Of a stretch of DNA of 45,749 nucleotides, positions 32,286 through 40,071 are shown piece after piece (position 1 is the stretch's first letter; the number at the start of each line of letters is the position of its first letter). The stretch comes from Gemmatimonadota bacterium (lineage in GTDB: Bacteria; Gemmatimonadota; Gemmatimonadetes; Gemmatimonadales; Gemmatimonadaceae), in the NCBI GenBank assembly GCA_021324635.1, contig JAJPIS010000029.1, positions 1-45,749 on the forward strand, read 5' to 3'. The notes under the pieces are model-generated. The model was not told where the DNA came from and searched no databases. It saw only the letters and a program-made list of their open reading frames with translations. Made by a program: the position numbers and the translations under genes.

Positions 32286-33086
32286 CTCGGCGATGACCCG
32301 CTGCATGGCCGCGCGCGGATCGGAGGCGCCGGTCACCGTGCGGCCCAGCACGACGTAGCGGGCCCCCGCCGCCGCCGCCTCGGCGGGCGTCACGACGCGG
32401 CGCTGGTCGTCGGACCCGCTCTCGCCCAACCGCACGCCAGGCACGAGCAGCTCCAGCGCCTCGCCATGGGCGGCCCGCACGGCGGCCGCCTCGGCTCCGC
32501 CGCACACGACGCCGGCGACGCCGGCCGCCCGCGCCAGCCCGGCGAGCCGCACGACCTCGTCGACGACACGCAGGGCCGACGCCCGGCCGGGCGAGCCTCG
32601 TCCCCACGCCTCACCCAGGCCGTCCCGGTCGAGCGACGTCAGCACGGTCACCGCGAGCACCGTGCAGGCCCCGGCCGCGCGCTCACCCGCCGCGGCCCTG
32701 TTGCGCTCCGCGTCCCCGGCGCGTGCGCCCTCCACCGCCGCCTCCATCATCGCCCGGCCCCCGCTCGCGTGCACCGTCAGCAGCCCGACACCCAGGCGCG
32801 CCGCGCTCCGGCAGGCGCCGCGGACCGTGTTGGGGATGTCATGGAACTTGAGGTCGAGAAAGACCGACGCGCCGCGCTCGCCGAGAGACTGGACGGCCGC
32901 CGGGCCGACGGCCGTATAGAGCTCGCTCCCGACCTTGTAGAAGCGGCAGAGCTCATCCAGCTCGGCGGCGATCGACAGCGCCCGGGCGACGGACGGAACG
33001 TCGAGCGCGACGATCGGGGTCACGCAGGTCGAGCGGCGCGAGCCGTCGACGGGGCCGACCCGGCCGGCGGCGGGGTCCGTGCTCAC
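32277..33086 (-). CDS. pyrF: orotidine 5'-phosphate decarboxylase
   Basis: Last step of UMP synthesis: decarboxylation of OMP. The GTG at 33086 overlaps the pyrD stop as GTGA and has GGAG 8 nt upstream. The protein contains TPIVALDVPSVARAL, the catalytic Lys-Asp set in FLDLKFHDIPNTVRG, VLAVTVLTSLDRDGLGEAW, and the phosphate-binding end VPGVRLG then YVVLGRTVTGASDPRAA. It is 269 residues, a little longer than average, with an N-terminal extension of about 18 residues and an Ala/Arg-rich loop. Its stop codon is built into a tandem repeat. Confidence 0.95.
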   Translation of the reverse strand: MSTDPAAGRVGPVDGSRRSTCVTPIVALDVPSVARALSIAAELDELCRFYKVGSELYTAVGPAAVQSLGERGASVFLDLKFHDIPNTVRGACRSAARLGVGLLTVHASGGRAMMEAAVEGARAGDAERNRAAAGERAAGACTVLAVTVLTSLDRDGLGEAWGRGSPGRASALRVVDEVVRLAGLARAAGVAGVVCGGAEAAAVRAAHGEALELLVPGVRLGESGSDDQRRVVTPAEAAAAGARYVVLGRTVTGASDPRAAMQRVIAELG

Positions 33087-34018
33087 GATGGCCACTCCAG
33101 TCGGCCGACGACATCGCCGAGCCCGCGGACACCGCTCCGCTCGCACCAGCGCGCGAGCCCGCGGACGAGCCGCTCGGGCAGACGCGGGTCCTGGAGCGCG
33201 GCCGTCCCGACGCCCACGAGCGTCGCCCCGGCGAGCAGGTACTGGAGGACATCGTCGACCGTCGCGACCCCGCCCACTCCCATCACCGGAACGGTGACCG
33301 CCTGCGCGACCCTCCACGTCGCCAGGACGCCCACCGGCCGGACCGCGGCGCCGCTCACGCCCCCGGTCCCGAACCCGACCGCCGGCCGCCGCCGGGCGAC
33401 GTCGATCACGAGCCCTGGGATGGTATTGATCACGGTGATCCCGTCGGCGCCGGCGCTCACGGCCACGCGCGCGGTCGCCGCAATGTCCGGGAGCGTCGGG
33501 GCGAGCTTCACGAACAGCGGCCGAGTCGATACGGCTCGGACGCGGCGCACGAGCTGGGCGAGCACGATCGGATCGAGGCCGAACTCCGTGCCGCCGGACT
33601 CCACGTTGGGGCAGCTCACATTCAGCTCGAACGCCGCCACGCCGGGTCGGTCAGTCAGCCCGTGGACGACCGTCGCGAAATCTTCGATCGAGTTACCGAC
33701 CACGTTGACGAGCACGCGGGCGTGCCGCAGGTGGTCGGCGAGCCAGGGCAGGTGCTCGCGCCGGACGGCGTCGAGCCCGGGGTTGGCGAGGCCGATGGCG
33801 TTCACCATCCCGCCCGGGAACTCGGCCACCCGCGGCGGCCGAGCCCCGCCCCGCGGCTCAACGCTCACCGCTTTGGTGACCATGCCGCCCAGCCGATCGA
33901 GGGCCGTCACGCGCGCCAGCTCGCGCCCGTACCCGGCCGTCCCGGCGGCGAGGATGATCGGGTTCTGAAACGCGAGTCCCGCCGCCTCGACCCGGAGGGA
34001 GGGCGGGGAGCCGGTCAC
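33083..34018 (-). CDS. pyrD: dihydroorotate dehydrogenase, class 1 type
   Basis: Oxidises dihydroorotate to orotate with bound FMN. The sequence has NPIILAAGTAGYGRELARV, the PRVAEFPGGMVNAIGLANPG block and the catalytic cysteine in AFELNVSCPNVESGGTEFG. The FMN-binding end is VPVMGVGGVATVDDVLQYL. Class 1B enzymes use a Cys base and work with an electron-transfer partner (PyrK); no pyrK is in the window. The 311-residue length is typical. It overlaps both the amidase (34015-34018) and pyrF by 4 bp. Confidence 0.95.
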   Translation of the reverse strand: MTGSPPSLRVEAAGLAFQNPIILAAGTAGYGRELARVTALDRLGGMVTKAVSVEPRGGARPPRVAEFPGGMVNAIGLANPGLDAVRREHLPWLADHLRHARVLVNVVGNSIEDFATVVHGLTDRPGVAAFELNVSCPNVESGGTEFGLDPIVLAQLVRRVRAVSTRPLFVKLAPTLPDIAATARVAVSAGADGITVINTIPGLVIDVARRRPAVGFGTGGVSGAAVRPVGVLATWRVAQAVTVPVMGVGGVATVDDVLQYLLAGATLVGVGTAALQDPRLPERLVRGLARWCERSGVRGLGDVVGRLEWPS

Positions 34019-35445
34019 TGCCCGGCGGCGCTCACGCGGCGCTCGTAGCGCGCCAGATAGGCCGCCGTGGCCCCGGCGATCGCGTCGGCGATCTTCCGTT
34101 GCGAGGCAGGCTGCGTCAGGTAGTGCGCTTCCGCCGCGTTGGTGCCAAAGCCGATCTCGACCAGCACCGCCGGCATGTACGCCGTGACGAGGACGCGGAA
34201 TCCGGCCTGCTTGACCCCACGGTCCGGACCCGGATGAAAGCTCGCGAGTCGGCGCTGGATCATGTCGGCGAGCTCCGCCGATTCCCGCAGGTGCTCGTTC
34301 TGCGCCATGTCATTGATGATGAAATTAAGCGGGTCATGCTGTGGCGCGTTGGCACCCGTCTCGAACCGCACGGCCGCGTTCTCCATCTCCTCGACGCGCC
34401 GCGCATCCTCGGTGCGCGCCTCGGCGAGAAAGTACGTCTCGAAGCCACGTGCGCCAGCCGGGTCGTGCCAGGCGGGATTGGCGGCGTTGACATGGATCGA
34501 GAGAAACAGGTCGCCATGGTGCGCGTTGGCGATCCGCCCGCGGTCGGACAGCGCGATCAGGGTGTCGCGCGTCCGGGTCTGGAGGACGTCGATCCCGCGG
34601 CGGCGGAGTGCGGCACCCACATCGAGGGCGACGGCGAGCGTGATGTCCTTCTCCAGGACCGGATGTCGTGCGCCGATCGGCCCGGTCATCCCCTTGTCCG
34701 GCCCGCCATGCCCGGCATCGACGACGACCAATCGGTGGTGCCCCGTCCCGATCCTGCCCTCCCCCACCCCCACCCCCTCCCCCCCGTCTGGTGCCGCGCT
34801 GGAGGCCGACCGCTCCCGTTCGCCGTTCCCCAGGAGCACATCGCCGGACGGGGCAACGCCGAGCACGTCCGGCCGCTCGTCAGTCGCCGGGGGGGCGCCG
34901 CCGGGCCGGGCCGAGCCCGGGTCGGCGGGGAGGGCGGCCGGCTCCCGGCTCGCGACCAGGTCGGGGACGCTGCCCGCCTGGCGGCGGCCGGCATGCCGTT
35001 CCGAGCCGGGCGGGAGCGCACGAAAGAGGCGAAGCTCCTGCCGGGCGGGGTCGTAGAGGACTCCGCTCGCGACCCGGGGCAGCACATCGGCGACGATCGC
35101 CAACGGGATGTACAGGACCGGTCCGTCGGTCCATGCTGGCGCGGGCAGCGGTACCGTGCCCGCCCAGGACGTCGCGAACCCACTCTGGTCGACCAGCTCG
35201 AGGGTGGCGCCGGGGACGGTGAGCGCGAAGTGCCCGTTGGGGAGGCGTCGCGATCGGCCGCCGAGTGCGGCCGCGAGCAGGTCGGCCCGCATGGCGAGCT
35301 GGCCATCCGACCGGGTCACGAGCGGGATCTGCTCGCCGCGGGCGGCGCCCGCCGCGCGGACGGTCAGCACGCGTGGCGCCCGTGCGGGTGTGGCGAGGAG
35401 CGAGACCGCCTGGAGCGCGCAGGCGAGCGCGGCGACCAGCATCAC
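34015..35445 (-). CDS. N-acetylmuramoyl-L-alanine amidase (Amidase_3)
   Basis: Zinc amidase that cleaves the peptide from peptidoglycan glycan strands. An N-terminal hydrophobic signal (MMLVAALACALQAVSLLATP) precedes a domain of about 130 residues resembling copper-amine-oxidase-N/AMIN-like modules. A disordered linker follows, then the catalytic domain from about residue 245. Catalytic features are VVVDAGHGGPDKGMTGP (zinc His), the EKDITLAVALDVG segment with the zinc Glu, DLFLSIHVNAA (zinc His) and the final VEIGFGTNAAEAHYL catalytic Glu. The linker is encoded by a long G-rich tract (see findings). It is 476 residues and overlaps smpB by 4 bp. Confidence 0.93.
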   Translation of the reverse strand: MMLVAALACALQAVSLLATPARAPRVLTVRAAGAARGEQIPLVTRSDGQLAMRADLLAAALGGRSRRLPNGHFALTVPGATLELVDQSGFATSWAGTVPLPAPAWTDGPVLYIPLAIVADVLPRVASGVLYDPARQELRLFRALPPGSERHAGRRQAGSVPDLVASREPAALPADPGSARPGGAPPATDERPDVLGVAPSGDVLLGNGERERSASSAAPDGGEGVGVGEGRIGTGHHRLVVVDAGHGGPDKGMTGPIGARHPVLEKDITLAVALDVGAALRRRGIDVLQTRTRDTLIALSDRGRIANAHHGDLFLSIHVNAANPAWHDPAGARGFETYFLAEARTEDARRVEEMENAAVRFETGANAPQHDPLNFIINDMAQNEHLRESAELADMIQRRLASFHPGPDRGVKQAGFRVLVTAYMPAVLVEIGFGTNAAEAHYLTQPASQRKIADAIAGATAAYLARYERRVSAAGQ

Positions 35446-35924
35446 CGGGTCCGTGCGGCGCGGGCGGCGGCCCGCGCCATGTCGCGCTCGTCGGCCCGTT
35501 TCCGCGCATCCGCGCGCTTGTCGTGCAGCTTCTTGCCGCGACCCAGCCCGAGCACGACCTTCGCCCGCCCACGCTTGAAGTACAGGTCGAGCGGAATCAG
35601 CGTCAGCCCCTGTCGCTCGACGGCCCCGATCATCCGCCGGATCTCCTTGCGGTGGAGCAGCAGCTTCCTCGTGCGCGTCGGCTCGTGATTGAACTGGTGC
35701 CCTTGCTCGTAGGGGGCGATGTGGAGATTGAGCAGAAACACCTCGCCGTCCCGCACGATCGCGTACGCATCCGACATCGTCGCCTTGCCGTTGCGGAGCG
35801 CCTTGACCTCGGTTCCGGTCAGGACCATCCCCGCCTCCCAGGTCTCCAGGATCTGATACTCGTGCCGCGCGCGCCGGTTGCGCGCGATCGGCTGGGTGTT
35901 AGGCTCGCTCGTCTCGCGGGCCAT
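35442..35924 (-). CDS. smpB: SsrA-binding protein SmpB
   Basis: Binds tmRNA and brings it to stalled ribosomes. The ATG at 35924 gives MARETSEPNTQPIARNRRAR, followed by the core HEYQILETWEAGMVLTGTEV and KALRNGKATMSDAYAIVRDG. FLLNLHIAPYEQGHQFNHEP and RKLLLHRKEIRRMIGAVERQ complete the barrel. The basic C-terminal tail (GRGKKLHDKRADARKRADER) is the part that mimics the missing mRNA. At 160 residues it is normal. It heads the run smpB-amidase-pyrD-pyrF, each joined by a 4-bp overlap. The tmRNA gene is not in this window. Confidence 0.97.
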   Translation of the reverse strand: MARETSEPNTQPIARNRRARHEYQILETWEAGMVLTGTEVKALRNGKATMSDAYAIVRDGEVFLLNLHIAPYEQGHQFNHEPTRTRKLLLHRKEIRRMIGAVERQGLTLIPLDLYFKRGRAKVVLGLGRGKKLHDKRADARKRADERDMARAAARAARTR

Positions 35925-35966
35925 GGCGCCATCTCTCGGTGACGGGGAAACCCATGAAAGGGCAAC

Positions 35967-35972
35967 AATATA
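35967..35972 (-). promoter_or_regulatory. candidate -10 box of smpB operon
   Basis: TATATT on the minus strand, about 42 bp before the smpB ATG. At 17 bp upstream the -35 position (35990-35995) is GC-rich and overlaps the left edge of a 30-bp palindrome, so the promoter may rely on an activator. Confidence 0.4.
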
Positions 35973-35992
35973 GCGTGCGACGCCGCGCGGCC

Positions 35993-36022
35993 CGGCTCGC
36001 GCCCGCGCGCGGGCGCGAGCCG
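35993..36022. repeat. perfect 30-bp palindrome between smpB and tRNA-Leu
   Basis: Arm CGGCTCGCGCCCGCG followed directly by its exact reverse complement, with no spacer. It is centred between the divergent smpB and tRNA-Leu genes, just upstream of the candidate smpB -10 box. It could be an operator for a dimeric regulator or a cruciform-prone site. Confidence 0.9.
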
Positions 36023-36078
36023 TCGCAGCGGCGGAGCGTCGCAGGCTGCCGCGCCTACCAACAACTGCAAATGCCGCA

Positions 36079-36084
36079 TATACT
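36079..36084 (+). promoter_or_regulatory. candidate -10 box of tRNA-Leu
   Basis: TATACT, one base from the consensus, ends 9 bp before the mature tRNA 5' end. No good -35 hexamer is seen. The call is based on position and AT content only. Confidence 0.35.
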
Positions 36085-36093
36085 TCGCGGGCG

Positions 36094-36178
<85 letters not shown>

Positions 36179-36186
36179 CTCCGAGA

Positions 36187-36216
36187 CGCGCAGGCTGGTG
36201 CGCACCAGCCTGCGCG
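36187..36216. terminator. perfect 30-bp palindrome after tRNA-Leu
   Basis: Arm CGCGCAGGCTGGTGC and its exact reverse complement with no spacer, beginning 9 bp past the tRNA. Its position fits a transcript end for the tRNA. There is no T-run, so termination on the hairpin alone is inferred. It is unrelated in sequence to the palindrome upstream of the tRNA. Confidence 0.6.
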
Positions 36217-36242
36217 GCCCGCGATGACAGCACCAACCTCGC

Positions 36243-36263
36243 TCGGACGGGCTGACCGTCCGA
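36243..36263. terminator. hairpin following the permease gene
   Basis: TCGGACGG - GCTGA - CCGTCCGA, 21 bp past the permease stop on its transcript. Partial pairing of the flanks (GCACCAACC near 36230 with GGTCGGTGC near 36269) could lengthen the stem. It is a likely bidirectional transcript barrier between the convergent tRNA and permease genes. Confidence 0.6.
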
Positions 36264-36284
36264 ACGGGGTCGGTGCCTTCGGTC

Positions 36285-38723
36285 TCACTCGGAGCGCATC
36301 GCGATGATGGGGTCGACGCGCGCGGCGCGACGGGCGGGGAGCCAGGAGGCGATTGCGCCGACGGCGCCGAAGGCGACGCACACGACCGCGAACGTCCACG
36401 GGTCGAGCGGTTCGACGCCGAACAAGAGCCCGCGGATGACACGCGTGAGGAAGATCGCGCCCAGAATGCCGGCCGCCAGGCCGGGGCCGATCATGAACAC
36501 GCCGCGGCGAACCACGAGGGTGACGACATCGCTGGATCGCGCCCCCAGCGCGATGCGGACGCCGAAGTCCCGTGTCTGCTGGCTCACGGCATACGACACG
36601 ACCCCGTAGACGCCAAGCGTGGCGAGCAGCAGCGCGACGCTCGCAAAGCCCGTGAGCAACATCGTGTACAGCCGCGACTGTGACATCGAGTCGGCCACGG
36701 CCGCATTCATGGTGCCCAGCTCGAACGTCGGTACGTCCGGGTCGACCGATGCGACCGCGCGCCGGATCTCGCCCTCGAGTCCCGCCGGCGGAAGGGCGGT
36801 GCGAAGGACGAACGTCGCGCCGAGCGGGAACCGTCGGTACGGGAGGAATGTCGCCGGCTCCGGTGCCGCCGCGAGCGAAGTGTAATACGCGTTGCGGACG
36901 ACGCCGATGATCTCCCCGCTCGGGTGCACGGTGCTGTCTGCCGACCCGCTGTGCCAGAACGCGTACGTGAGGTGCTTCCCGACGGGGTCCTGCCCCGGGA
37001 AGTAGCGGTCCGCGAGCGCCTGGTTGATCACGAGCACCCGGGCGGCATCGGTCCGGTTCTCGCCGTCGGTGAAGGTGCGACCGCTCACGACCGTCATCCC
37101 CATGGTGCGAAAGAAGTCCGGGGAGACCGGGCGAAGCCGGGACTGGGGCTCGGTGCCCGGTGTGGGCGGCGGGGCGCCATCGATCGTGAAGAACGTCGAC
37201 GGACCGAACTGCTCCGGGTCGAACGGGCGGTTGGCGGCCACGGCCACGCTCTGCACACCCGGGAGTGCCGCCAGCCCCGCCTGCACGCGATCCGCGAACT
37301 GGTTCCTCGGCGGGTCGGCATCGTACTTCTGACCGCTCAGGGCGACATCGAACACCACGAGATGATCGGGCCTGAAGCCCGGGTCGACCTCGGCCAGGCG
37401 CTGGAAGCTGCGGATCAGGAGCCCGGCGCCCACGAGCAGCACGGTGCCGAGCGCGAGCTCCGCGAACACGAGCACGGATCGCGTGCGCCCGGCTCCCGGG
37501 GTGCCGCCGGCCCTGCCCGACCGGAGTGTGCGCGCGACGTCCCAGCTCGAGGCGTGGAGCGCGGGGAGGAGGCCGACGACGAGACCCGTGGCGACGGCCA
37601 GCGCCGCCGAGAAGGCGAGCACTCGTACATCGATCCCCACCTCCTGTGTGCGCGGGAGCGCGAGCGTCCCGCCCGCCGTCAGCACACGCACGACGAGCAC
37701 GGCGAGGAGCGTGCCCAGCAACGCCCCCCCCAGGGCGATGAGCGTGCTCTCGGCAAAGGATTGGCCGAGCAGTTGGCGGCGCGCGGCGCCCAGCGCGGTG
37801 CGGACGGCCACTTCGGGGGCCCGCGAAGCGGCACGAACGAGCAGGAGGTTGGCGACGTTCGCGCAGGCGATCAACAGTACGAACATCACGGCGCCGAGCA
37901 TCGCCCAGAGCGGACGCTCGACGTCGCCCACGACCGCTTGCCGAAGCGGAACGGCCGCCACGCCGATGCCTGCGTCTTGGGGGAACGCCTGAGCGATGCG
38001 GCGCGCGACCGTGCCCAGATCGCGCTGCGCGCTCGCGAGCGTGACCCCGTCGCGGAGCCGGGCGATCGCAACGGCGTTGTGATTGCCACGGCCGATGTCG
38101 CCGATCTCCCAGTCCTCCCAGACCGCCGGGTACCAGAGCTCGGCGTTGTCGGGGAAGGTGAAGCGAGGTGGCGCGACACCCACCACGACATACGGCTTGT
38201 CGTCGAGCGTGACCTGGGTTCCGACGATCCGCGGGTCGGCTCCGAAATCGCGCCGCCACGCGGCGTCGGACAGCACAACGACTCTGGTCGCCGTCCGTGC
38301 ATCCTCGCCGGAAGCAAACATTCGGCCGAGCTGTGCGCGCGTGCCCAGCACGGAAAAGAACTCGGCGCCCACCCGAGCCGCGTTGACGCGCAGTGGCGGA
38401 GCCGTGGGACGAAGCAGGTTGAGGCTCTGCCGACTCTCGATGGCAACGACGGTCGTGAAGCTATGCGTTTGGTCGCGGTAATCGATCAGGTCCTGCGGCG
38501 CGAGATCGATCCTCCCTCGCCGCGGATCGGTTCCGTGCAAGTACACGAGTCGGCTCGGCCGCTCGAAGCCGAGTGGCTTGAGGAGCACACCGTTCACGAG
38601 GCTGAAGGCCGCGGTGCCGGCGCCGATCGCCAGAGCGAGGGTCGCGAGCGCGATCAGCGTGAACGCCGGCGTTCGCGCCAGTCGGCGCGCGGCGTACCGC
38701 AGCTCCTGGATTGCCGTCTCCAT
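36285..38723 (-). CDS. ADOP-family duplicated ABC permease (MacB/FtsX-like)
   Basis: An 812-residue inner-membrane protein with two FtsX-type permease units in one chain and no ATPase domain, the layout called acidobacterial duplicated orphan permease (ADOP). It begins METAIQELRYAARRLARTPA, a typical ADOP start, and then a first membrane helix (FTLIALATLALAIGAGTAAF). A MacB-type periplasmic core follows (VSPDFFRTMGMTVVSGRTF is the second copy). Further helix groups lie near residues 275-390 and 680-800, and it ends with PARRAARVDPIIAMRSE. No partner ATPase is adjacent, so its substrate and energy source are unknown; family members are often found as many paralogues. The protein looks complete. 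Confidence 0.93.
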   Translation of the reverse strand: METAIQELRYAARRLARTPAFTLIALATLALAIGAGTAAFSLVNGVLLKPLGFERPSRLVYLHGTDPRRGRIDLAPQDLIDYRDQTHSFTTVVAIESRQSLNLLRPTAPPLRVNAARVGAEFFSVLGTRAQLGRMFASGEDARTATRVVVLSDAAWRRDFGADPRIVGTQVTLDDKPYVVVGVAPPRFTFPDNAELWYPAVWEDWEIGDIGRGNHNAVAIARLRDGVTLASAQRDLGTVARRIAQAFPQDAGIGVAAVPLRQAVVGDVERPLWAMLGAVMFVLLIACANVANLLLVRAASRAPEVAVRTALGAARRQLLGQSFAESTLIALGGALLGTLLAVLVVRVLTAGGTLALPRTQEVGIDVRVLAFSAALAVATGLVVGLLPALHASSWDVARTLRSGRAGGTPGAGRTRSVLVFAELALGTVLLVGAGLLIRSFQRLAEVDPGFRPDHLVVFDVALSGQKYDADPPRNQFADRVQAGLAALPGVQSVAVAANRPFDPEQFGPSTFFTIDGAPPPTPGTEPQSRLRPVSPDFFRTMGMTVVSGRTFTDGENRTDAARVLVINQALADRYFPGQDPVGKHLTYAFWHSGSADSTVHPSGEIIGVVRNAYYTSLAAAPEPATFLPYRRFPLGATFVLRTALPPAGLEGEIRRAVASVDPDVPTFELGTMNAAVADSMSQSRLYTMLLTGFASVALLLATLGVYGVVSYAVSQQTRDFGVRIALGARSSDVVTLVVRRGVFMIGPGLAAGILGAIFLTRVIRGLLFGVEPLDPWTFAVVCVAFGAVGAIASWLPARRAARVDPIIAMRSE

Positions 38724-39079
38724 CGGGGCCCCGCCCTCTCGGAAGATCCGGACACCGCAGACGAACGAACCGTGCCGGCAGCCGACATCGATCGAAATGC
38801 CGGCGCAGCATCGACTTGCAGTTCGGCCGCCGCGGGCGCGCGACCCTCGCGCCGTCCGGTCCTGACATGCCGCGTCTCAGAATCGGACAGGCGGGCCAGG
38901 GTTGAGCTGCAAGGACTGCCGGTGATCCCGGCGGTCGACGGAGACCCACGCCTGGTCGCCGTACCGGCGAAGAGCAGGGTCGGGGCTGACCGCAGTCACC
39001 GGGTCGCCCGTGGAACGAGACGGGCATCGTCCACTGCCGAGCCCTCGACCGAGCGTCGACCGCCCGAGAGTGCCTCCCG
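38724..39079. other. intergenic region with no supported gene
   Basis: This 356-bp gap separates the hydrolase stop from the permease start. Frames remain open here because of base composition, but none has a family-like product or a ribosome binding site. A weak hairpin GCCCGT (39006-39011) / ACGGGC (39020-39025) lies beyond the hydrolase stop. I see no clear promoter for the permease. Confidence 0.6.
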
Positions 39080-40063
39080 TCAGTACCGGCCGAGGTCGTG
39101 GCCCACCACGACGCGCCCGCCGAACCCGCCGCTCCGGACGCCGGCGAGCAGCGTGCTGTCGGACGCCCCGGCGCGGATGATATGCGTCAGGATGAGCAGG
39201 CCGGGCCGAGCGTCGGCGGCGAGGTGGCCGAGCTCCACGTCGGATGTGTGGAAGCTGTGCATGTAGCGCGGCCAGTCGCGGCCGCCGGGGCGCGACTCGG
39301 GCCGCAGGGTCGCGGCCGCGTAGACCTCGTGCACGAGCACGTCCGCGCCCGCCGCCGCCCGCGCCAAGGCGGCCGACGGCCGGGTATCCCCGGAGATGAC
39401 CACCACTCGGCCCGGCGTATCGAACCGGTACCCGAACGACCAGGGCCAGCTTCCGTGCGATACTGCGATCGCCGTGACCCGCACGCCCGCGCTGTCGTAG
39501 ACCATGCCGGGCCGGACTTCGTGCACCGACACGGCGAGACCCGCCGCGCGCTCGTGCTCGAGGCCGTCGGTCCGCACGCGAATGTCCTCGCGGTACCCGG
39601 CCAGAATGTGATTGGTCATCCAGCGGAGTCCGGGCGGCCCGAAGACGGCGAGCGGTCGGGAGCGGCCCATGACCCATGACGTCAGGATCAGGTCGGGGTA
39701 CCCGAGTGTGTGATCACTGTGCAGGTGCGTGATGAACGTCGCCTCGGGCCCGTTGATCGGCAGGCCCGCGGCCGCGAGCTGACGCTCGACTCCCGACCCC
39801 GCATCCACGAGGAAGAGGCGTTTGCCGACGACGACCGCCGTCGCCGGACCGGACGCCGACGGGTCGGGCCGGGGCATCCCGGTACCGAGGAGGACCACGA
39901 CGGTGCTGTCCGACGATTTTCCGAGCCCGCGGGCGGGCCCGGCCACGCCGGATTCAGCCGGAGGGGTGATGAGGGCGAGCGCAGCGGTGGCACGGCCGAT
40001 CCACCATCGCGCCCGCGCGATCGGCGCCCGGGCCCGGGTCGTCGGAGGGCGAAGGCGCCGCAC
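39080..40063 (-). CDS. exported metallo-beta-lactamase-fold hydrolase
   Basis: A zinc-dependent hydrolase of the MBL superfamily, 327 residues. The N-terminus from the GTG at 40063 is arginine-rich and then hydrophobic (WWIGRATAALALITPPAESG), resembling an export signal, so it probably acts in the periplasm or outside. Metal motifs are THLHSDHTLGYPD (H-x-H-x-D-H), ISGDTRPS, VLVHEVYAAA and the late LILTHII. The arrangement resembles RNase Z/arylsulfatase-type members rather than true beta-lactamases; the substrate is not predictable. No ATG is in frame nearer the signal and the GTG has no clear ribosome site. It begins 8 bp after susD and should be co-transcribed with it. Confidence 0.85.
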   Translation of the reverse strand: MRRLRPPTTRARAPIARARWWIGRATAALALITPPAESGVAGPARGLGKSSDSTVVVLLGTGMPRPDPSASGPATAVVVGKRLFLVDAGSGVERQLAAAGLPINGPEATFITHLHSDHTLGYPDLILTSWVMGRSRPLAVFGPPGLRWMTNHILAGYREDIRVRTDGLEHERAAGLAVSVHEVRPGMVYDSAGVRVTAIAVSHGSWPWSFGYRFDTPGRVVVISGDTRPSAALARAAAGADVLVHEVYAAATLRPESRPGGRDWPRYMHSFHTSDVELGHLAADARPGLLILTHIIRAGASDSTLLAGVRSGGFGGRVVVGHDLGRY

Positions 40064-40071
40064 GCGAGCCG

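Noticed and set aside
36187-36216. The palindrome after tRNA-Leu as an integration attachment site
   Set aside because: No integrase, no repeat of the tRNA 3' end and no foreign gene block is present nearby, so a transcript-end role is simpler.
38877-39677. An alternative minus-strand frame through the hydrolase and into the gap before the permease
   Set aside because: It is out of phase with the MBL motifs, lacks any recognisable domain, and is explained by base composition.
39080-40063. The MBL-fold gene as an antibiotic-resistance beta-lactamase
   Set aside because: The fold signature alone does not show this. The motif set and spacing fit the wider hydrolase superfamily better, and the neighbours are uptake genes.
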